Source of the DNA: Phycisphaerales bacterium UBA6054
GTDB taxonomy: Bacteria; Planctomycetota; Phycisphaerae; Phycisphaerales; UBA1924
Length of the DNA stretch: 11,532 nucleotides
NCBI GenBank assembly: GCA_002429045.1
Contig: DIYM01000026.1
Location: 1-11,532 of the forward strand
Direction: 5' to 3'
The stretch's first letter is position 1, and each line of letters begins with the position of its first letter. Made by a program: the position numbers and the translations under genes. Of the stretch, positions 7,265-11,532 are shown one piece after another. The notes under the pieces were generated by a model. It did no database searches and was not told where the DNA came from. It was given only the letters and a program-made list of their open reading frames with translations.

Positions 7265-8896
7265 TCAGGCGAACCGGAACGCCGCGATGGTGAGGTCGTC
7301 GTCGAAGGCCTCGGTCTGCCCGAAGCGGGCGAGTTCTTCGACGAGGCGGTCGACGAGTCGTGCGGGCTCGTGTGTGTCGCGGACGATGGGCTCGACGCGT
7401 TCGAACCCGAACTGCTCGCCGGACGGGGAGGCCTGCTCGGCGAGCCCGTCCGAGAAGAGGAGCAGCGAGGCGCCGGGCTCGACGGTGCGGGTCTCTGTGG
7501 TGAGGTTCTGATCGGTGTCGATGCCGATGGGGAACGAGCCCGCGCCGATCCCGAGGGTGAGCCGGGCGGATTCTCTGAGATAGGAGTACCCGTGCCCGCA
7601 GTCGGTGGAGGTGAGCCGGCGTGTGGTGGGGTCGTACTCGCCGATCCAGAGGCTGATGAACTGCCCGGCTTCGATGCGTGGGGCGAGGAGTCGGTTGAGG
7701 CGCATGGCGGCCCGTTCGATGGGGGCGCCGGCGGCGAGCGATGCGTGGAGGGACGACTGCGCGATGCCCATGAGCATGGCGGCGCCGACGCCCTTGCCGG
7801 TGACGTCGCCGAGGTAGAAGCAGGCCTTGCCGTCGGGTCGTTGCTCGACACCGATGAGGTCTCCGGCGACGAATCGCCCCGGGCGGTTGAGCATGGCGAA
7901 CTCGACGCCGTGGGTGGTGCCGCGTGATTCGGGCATCATGATGCGTTGCGCGACGCGTGCGGCGCGGAGGTCGGACTCGATCTGGACGCGGCTGATCTCG
8001 AGGGAGGCGCGGCGGATGTTGGACATCGCGAGCCCGCAGATGCGGGCCATCGCGTGGACGAAGGGCGCGGCGTCTTCGCCCGCATCGGCGCCGGCGTGCG
8101 GGTCCTCGGCGCGTGCGTCGAGGTAGAGCACGGCCTGGACGGAGTCTCCGACGGTGATGGGGGCGCAGCACGCCGACCGGATGCCGAGTTGGGCGATGGA
8201 GACGCCGTAGTTGTGGGTCTGGGTGTCGGCTTCGAGGACGACGGTCTGGCCTTTGGCGGCTTCGGTCAGAAGGGAGCGTGAGAGCTCGAAGTCGCCGGTG
8301 TTGCCGGCGGAGGCGAGCACGTCGGCGGGCTCGCCCCGGTCGTCCACGGCGACCACCGCGACCTGCGCGTGCGTGACACCCTCGGCGACGGATTCGGCGA
8401 TGGCGTGGGCTGCTTCGGATTCGGTGCTGGCGTTCCCGAGCGATCCGGCGGAGTTGAGGACGACCTCGAGGCGTCTTTTGATGAGCGTGCCGATCTCGTC
8501 GGGCGACACCCGGCGGACGCGGTCGTGCTGGGTGGAGTCGGGGGAGACGGTGACGGCGCTGGTCATGCCCCCGGTGAGTTGGACGCAGAAGACCCAGGCG
8601 CCCACCTGGATCTCGTTGAGGTGGCCGAGCGTGACCTGTTCTCCGGGGCGGACGAGTCGGCCGGCGACGACGCACCCGTGCCTGGAGCCGAGGTCCTGGA
8701 GGGCCCAGGCGACGCCGTCGAAGCTGATCTCGGCGTGCGTGCGGGAGACCGATGCGTCGGGGAGGCGGACGTCGGCGTCCTGCCCGCGGCCGATGATCAG
8801 GGGTCGCTCGGTGCGTGTTCGCCAGGCGCGGTCCATGCCCCCCAGTTCGGGGCCTTCGATGAGTTGGAGCACGAGGCTGATCGGCGTGTCGTCCAT
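7265..8896 (-). CDS. FHA-GAF-PP2C (SpoIIE/RsbU-type) protein phosphatase
   Basis: This is a 543-residue cytoplasmic signalling protein with three domains. Residues about 10-105 form an FHA domain, a reader of phosphothreonine: 'IIGRGQDADVRLPDASVSRT' (34-53) carries the conserved Gly-Arg and Ser-x-x-His residues (Arg37, Ser51, His54), and 'LGSRHG' takes the place of the usual 'S-x-N-G'. Residues about 135-295 look like a GAF sensor domain. Residues about 305-543 are a PP2C-type phosphatase of the SpoIIE/RsbU class with metal-binding acidic residues at Asp346 ('AGDLIG'), Asp364 ('LGDVTGKG'), Asp483 ('LFSDGLAEQ') and 'FDDDLT' (531-536). No transmembrane segment is visible. The ATG at 8896 has GGGGA four bases upstream and leads straight into the FHA domain. 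A longer start at 8974 would overlap the divergent sigma gene. The neighbouring kinase and sigma factor suggest it reads and removes phosphates in that circuit; alternatively it acts on an anti-anti-sigma protein encoded elsewhere. Confidence 0.9.
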   Translation of the reverse strand: MDDTPISLVLQLIEGPELGGMDRAWRTRTERPLIIGRGQDADVRLPDASVSRTHAEISFDGVAWALQDLGSRHGCVVAGRLVRPGEQVTLGHLNEIQVGAWVFCVQLTGGMTSAVTVSPDSTQHDRVRRVSPDEIGTLIKRRLEVVLNSAGSLGNASTESEAAHAIAESVAEGVTHAQVAVVAVDDRGEPADVLASAGNTGDFELSRSLLTEAAKGQTVVLEADTQTHNYGVSIAQLGIRSACCAPITVGDSVQAVLYLDARAEDPHAGADAGEDAAPFVHAMARICGLAMSNIRRASLEISRVQIESDLRAARVAQRIMMPESRGTTHGVEFAMLNRPGRFVAGDLIGVEQRPDGKACFYLGDVTGKGVGAAMLMGIAQSSLHASLAAGAPIERAAMRLNRLLAPRIEAGQFISLWIGEYDPTTRRLTSTDCGHGYSYLRESARLTLGIGAGSFPIGIDTDQNLTTETRTVEPGASLLLFSDGLAEQASPSGEQFGFERVEPIVRDTHEPARLVDRLVEELARFGQTEAFDDDLTIAAFRFA

Positions 8897-8902
8897 GAGA
8901 TC

Positions 8903-8915
8903 CCCGAGGCTCGGG
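8903..8915. repeat. Palindrome in the divergent promoter region
   Basis: CCCGAG-G-CTCGGG is a perfect palindrome with a single central base. It lies within the 59 bases separating the phosphatase and sigma factor starts. It touches the GGGGA ribosome binding site of the phosphatase. It could be an operator serving both genes or a small hairpin covering that site. In DNA this rich in G and C a chance palindrome is possible. Confidence 0.35.
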
Positions 8916-8943
8916 TGGGTGGTTCTCCCGGGCCGCGTCTTGG

Positions 8944-8949
8944 TAGAAT
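8944..8949 (+). promoter_or_regulatory. Candidate -10 element of the sigma factor gene, possibly leaderless
   Basis: TAGAAT, close to the TATAAT consensus, is followed by six bases (AGGGGG) and the ATG at 8956. A transcript would then begin at or next to the start codon. The G run touching the ATG is too close to work as a normal Shine-Dalgarno site. No good -35 box is visible 16-18 bases upstream. Confidence 0.5.
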
Positions 8950-8955
8950 AGGGGG

Positions 8956-9585
8956 ATGATCTCGGAAGACGCACAGGACAGGACGCTGGATGCGGCCCAG
9001 GAGGGCGATATCGAGGCGTTGGTGGGGCTGCTGGAGTCGATCGCGCCGTCGATCCGCGGGATCATCGAGCCGAAGATCGGGCGCAAGCACCGGTCGATGC
9101 TCAGCGTCGACGATGTGATGCAGGTGACGTATATGGAGGCGATCTCTCGGTTTACCAGTTTCACCGGGGGCGGGGCGCGGGGCTTCCGGGCTTGGGTGAC
9201 TCGGATCGCCGAGAACAATCTGATCGACGCGGTGCGGGGTCTCGAGGCCGCCAAGCGTCCGAACCCGTCGAAGCGGATCGAGAACCGTTCGCACGAGGAT
9301 TCGATGGTGGCGATGGTCGAGGCGATCGGGGTGACGGTGTCGACGCCCTCGCTGGTGGCCCACAAGGGCGAGGTGATCTCGGTGATCCAGCAGGCGGTCT
9401 CGCGTTTGCCGGAGGACTACGCGAGGGTGATCTCGATGTACGACCTGCAGGGGCGTTCGATCGAAGAGGTCGTGGAGGAACTCGGGCGGAGCAAGGGGGC
9501 GGTGTACATGCTGCGGGCCCGCGCCCACGAGCACCTGAAGGAGGTTCTCGGATCCGAGAGCCGTTACTTCACCAAGGTCGAGTAA
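8956..9585 (+). CDS. ECF-type RNA polymerase sigma factor
   Basis: This 209-residue protein directs RNA polymerase to a specific set of promoters. Region 2 (about 15-100) includes 'SVDDVMQVTYMEAISRF' (50-66, core polymerase contact) and 'FRAWVTRIAENNLIDAVRG' (77-95, the -10 recognition helix area). After a linker rich in charged residues comes region 4 (about 138-196), with 'LPEDYARVISMYDLQGRSIE' (151-170) and the helix-turn-helix 'EELGRSKGAVYMLRARA' (174-190), which binds the -35 element. Regions 1.2 and 3 are absent, which defines the ECF class. In region 2.2 the usual D-x-E-D...Q-E pattern is S-V-D-D...Q-V, so two acidic positions are lost. There is no adjacent anti-sigma gene. The next gene encodes a membrane kinase, an arrangement known for planctomycete ECF groups. 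The promoter set it controls cannot be read from the window. Confidence 0.92.
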   Translation: MISEDAQDRTLDAAQEGDIEALVGLLESIAPSIRGIIEPKIGRKHRSMLSVDDVMQVTYMEAISRFTSFTGGGARGFRAWVTRIAENNLIDAVRGLEAAKRPNPSKRIENRSHEDSMVAMVEAIGVTVSTPSLVAHKGEVISVIQQAVSRLPEDYARVISMYDLQGRSIEEVVEELGRSKGAVYMLRARAHEHLKEVLGSESRYFTKVE

Positions 9586-9635
9586 GAAAGGTCGAGCAGG
9601 ATCTGATCGGCTGGTGATCATCCCTGCACACGGGT

Positions 9636-9673
9636 CACCGGAACCGGTGGTGGCTTGAAGAAAGTTGCGGAAC
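9636..9673 (+). promoter_or_regulatory. Palindrome and two GGAAC boxes upstream of the kinase gene
   Basis: CACCGG-AA-CCGGTG (9636-9649) is a perfect palindrome. It contains GGAAC (9640-9644), and a second GGAAC lies at 9669-9673. GGAAC resembles the -35 element of many ECF-dependent promoters. For the first box a GTT occurs at 9664-9666, one base further than the usual spacing; the second has no clear -10. This may be an ECF-dependent promoter or operator for the kinase, perhaps used by the sigma factor encoded next to it. The evidence is weak. Confidence 0.3.
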
Positions 9674-9703
9674 GGGCGTGATCGGTGCGACCCCGGCCCG
9701 CTC

Positions 9704-9710
9704 AAAGGAG
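9704..9710 (+). promoter_or_regulatory. Shine-Dalgarno site of the kinase gene
   Basis: AAAGGAG lies four bases before the ATG at 9715. It is the best ribosome binding site in the window and decides the start of the kinase, whose catalytic domain begins only near residue 97. Confidence 0.75.
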
Positions 9711-9714
9711 TGAT

Positions 9715-11532
9715 ATGCGACGCGCCCCCGGTCCATCATCCGGCCAACCGAGTCGCCCCGCCGGGTCCTCGGGCGGGGCGGGCAACTCGACGCGGGTCGG
9801 CGGCGCCGGCGGGTCCCGGGAGCGGGACCTGATCCTCGCGGCGCTGAATCAGGTGGACCGCGCTTCGACCTGGACGTCTCAGAAGGGGTCGTCGGTGGCT
9901 GGCGGGAGTGAGTTTGTTTCGCCCGACGCCCCGACGGCGGCCGAGGCGTCTCACCCGTCGGCGCCGCGTGCGGAGGCGTTGCCGGGCAAGGACACGTTCC
10001 CGGGGTACGAGATCCGGCGCGAGATCCACCGCGGGGGCCAGGGCGTGGTGTACCTGGCGAACCAGCTGGCGACGAAGCGCCGGGTGGCGATCAAGGTCAT
10101 GCACGGGGGGGCGACGCTGGGCACGACCGGCAAGGCCCGGTTCGATCGCGAGGTGCAGTTGCTCGGTCAGCTGAGCCACCCCAACGTGGTCGGGCTGCAC
10201 GACTCGGGCGTGACGAGCGACGGCAGCCTGTTCTGCGTGATGGACTACATCTCGGGCAAGGCGCTCGATGAGATCCTCCGCGAGCAGCGTCGCGAGCGCA
10301 AGCAGCACGAGGCGGCGGGGCGTTCGCGGTCCCGTTCCCGGATCTCGGAGATCAGCGAGGTCGAGTCGACGCTGCGGTTCTTCGCCAAGGTCTGCGACGG
10401 CGTGAACGCGGCGCACCTCAAGGGCGTGGTGCACCGGGATATCAAGCCCGCGAACGTGCGGGTGGATCAGGCGGGCGAGCCGGTCCTGGTGGACTTCGGG
10501 CTGGCGAAGGTGACCGCGGGCGTCGAGTCCGACATGGATCCGTCCAATCCGATGACGATGACGGGGCAGTTCATCGGGTCGCTGCCGTGGGCGTCGCCGG
10601 AGCAGGCGACGGGTTCGGGGGACGCGATCGATCTGCGGACGGACGTGTACTCGCTGGGGGTGATGCTGTACCAGATGCTGACGGGTGGGAAGTTCCCGTA
10701 CTCGGTGATCGGGAACATGCGGGACGTGCTGGACAACATCCAGCGTGTTGAGCCTGCCAGGCCCAGCACGATCCGCAAGCAGATCAACGACGAGGTCGAG
10801 ACGATCGTGCTCAAGGCGTTGTCGAAGGACCGCGAGCGGAGGTACCAGTCCGCGGGCGAGCTGGCGCGGGACATCCGGCATTACCTGGCGGGCGAGCCGA
10901 TCCAGGCCAAGCGTGACTCGGGCTGGTACGTGATGAAGAAGACGATGGCGCGGCACAAGGCGGTCGCGGGGTTCGCGTTGGCCGCGAGCATCATCATCAC
11001 CGGTTCGGCGATCGGGATGACGGCGATGTGGAACCAGGCCGAGGGCGCCCGGGCGGTCGCGGTGGTTGAGAAAGACAAGGCGGAGGACAACCTCGACGCG
11101 GCACGCGATCTGGCCCGGACGATGCTGTACGAGTTTGGCGACTCGATCAAGAACCTGCGCGGCGCGACCGAGGCGCGGGGGATCGTGCTGGAGAAGGCGC
11201 TGGAGTACCTGGCGTTGCTGGGCGAGCAGCCCGACCCGTCGGACGATCTGCTGATGGAGTTGGCGGACGCGCACGAGCGGGTGGGCGATCTGGCGGGCAA
11301 CAGGTCGGACGCGAACACTGGGACGACGGTGGACGCGATGTTGCACTACGAGTCTTCCCGGGACATCCGGGCCGCCCTGCTCGAGAAGGCGCCTGATGAT
11401 CAGGGGTTGCGTGCGAAGCTCTCGGTGAGCTGGCACAACATCGGCGAGGCGTTGTTCAAGCAGAACCGGATCGGTGACGCGATCGCGGCGTTGGAGACGG
11501 GGGCGAAAGCTGCGACCGAGGCGGGCGCGAGC
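9715..11532 (+). CDS. Transmembrane Ser/Thr protein kinase with TPR-like sensor domain (3' end outside window)
   Basis: This is a Hanks-type kinase, with 606 residues visible and no stop before the edge. Residues 1-96 are a Gly/Ser/Pro-rich extension with a helix-like 'RERDLILAALNQ' patch. The kinase domain spans about 97-395: glycine loop 'IHRGGQGVVY' (104-113; His105 replaces the usual first Gly), Lys127 in 'VAIK', Glu146 on helix C, 'HRDIKPAN' (240-247), 'DFG' (260-262), 'WASPEQ' (292-297) and 'DVYSLG' (310-315). All core catalytic residues are present, so it should be active. A basic, Ser/Arg-rich insert (about 189-211) sits before helix E. One transmembrane helix is predicted at about 416-438. 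The rest is helical and TPR-like, for example 'WHNIGEALFKQNRIGDAIAA' (573-592), probably outside the membrane and used for sensing or partner binding. It follows the ECF sigma gene by 129 bases, so the sigma factor is a likely target. This link is inferred. Confidence 0.93.
   Translation, partial: MRRAPGPSSGQPSRPAGSSGGAGNSTRVGGAGGSRERDLILAALNQVDRASTWTSQKGSSVAGGSEFVSPDAPTAAEASHPSAPRAEALPGKDTFPGYEIRREIHRGGQGVVYLANQLATKRRVAIKVMHGGATLGTTGKARFDREVQLLGQLSHPNVVGLHDSGVTSDGSLFCVMDYISGKALDEILREQRRERKQHEAAGRSRSRSRISEISEVESTLRFFAKVCDGVNAAHLKGVVHRDIKPANVRVDQAGEPVLVDFGLAKVTAGVESDMDPSNPMTMTGQFIGSLPWASPEQATGSGDAIDLRTDVYSLGVMLYQMLTGGKFPYSVIGNMRDVLDNIQRVEPARPSTIRKQINDEVETIVLKALSKDRERRYQSAGELARDIRHYLAGEPIQAKRDSGWYVMKKTMARHKAVAGFALAASIIITGSAIGMTAMWNQAEGARAVAVVEKDKAEDNLDAARDLARTMLYEFGDSIKNLRGATEARGIVLEKALEYLALLGEQPDPSDDLLMELADAHERVGDLAGNRSDANTGTTVDAMLHYESSRDIRAALLEKAPDDQGLRAKLSVSWHNIGEALFKQNRIGDAIAALETGAKAATEAGAS

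Noticed and set aside
7177..7851. Upstream extension of the sdaA frame by 225 codons
   Set aside because: The added part overlaps the phosphatase gene in another frame and is low-complexity Ser/Pro/Arg. The family N-terminus begins exactly at 7176.
8897..8974. Longer start of the phosphatase at 8974
   Set aside because: It would overlap the divergent sigma gene start and adds 26 residues rich in Arg/Pro/Ser/Thr with no domain role. The ATG at 8896 has a nearby GGGGA.
7005..9365. A 786-codon minus-strand frame across sdaA, the phosphatase and the sigma gene
   Set aside because: It runs in a different frame from the real minus-strand genes, crosses gene boundaries and is Arg-rich with no motif.
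9736..11436. A 566-codon open frame on the minus strand opposite the kinase
   Set aside because: It lies fully antisense to a kinase with all catalytic motifs. The translation is Arg/His/Leu-rich without any recognisable domain, as expected from the complement of GC-rich codons.

Overview
The window (about two thirds G+C) comes from a bacterial chromosome and carries seven protein genes with almost no spare DNA. The best guess for the host is a member of the Planctomycetota, possibly class Phycisphaerae. This is inference. It rests on an ECF sigma factor gene followed by a membrane Ser/Thr kinase with a 'RGGQGVVY' glycine loop and a TPR-type C-terminus, on poor Shine-Dalgarno use, and on a secreted tricorn-like protease. 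No rRNA, tRNA, CRISPR array, insertion sequence or phage gene was seen.

Layout. (1) Positions 1-1725, plus strand: the end of argC and a complete argH, overlapping by ATGA, so an arginine biosynthesis operon that begins upstream of the window. (2) Positions 1736-1766: a strong intrinsic terminator that reads on the minus strand. (3) Positions 1789-8896, minus strand, read right to left: an FHA-GAF-PP2C (SpoIIE/RsbU-type) phosphatase, an iron-sulfur L-serine dehydratase (sdaA), and a 1274-residue secreted tricorn-like S41 protease. The gaps between them (88 and 132 bases) leave room for separate promoters, and sdaA appears to have its own. (4) Positions 8956-11532, plus strand: an ECF-type sigma factor and, 129 bases later, a transmembrane Ser/Thr protein kinase that runs off the right edge.

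How the genes may work together. argC and argH catalyse two steps of arginine synthesis. sdaA deaminates serine to pyruvate. The tricorn-like protein probably degrades peptides outside the cytoplasm. The most interesting part is the right-hand third. A phosphatase with a phosphothreonine-reading FHA domain is divergent, with only 59 bases between start codons, from a sigma factor and a kinase. This looks like a compact phosphorylation circuit controlling transcription: kinase writes, FHA reads, PP2C erases, sigma factor responds. No anti-sigma gene is visible. The sigma factor has Ser/Val in place of two acidic residues in region 2.2, which invites comparison with kinase-activated ECF factors.

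Two genes (sdaA and the sigma factor) share the arrangement TANNNT, six bases, ATG, without a properly placed ribosome binding site, which suggests leaderless mRNAs. The plus strand is richer in G than C in genes of both orientations, which looks like a replication-strand effect.
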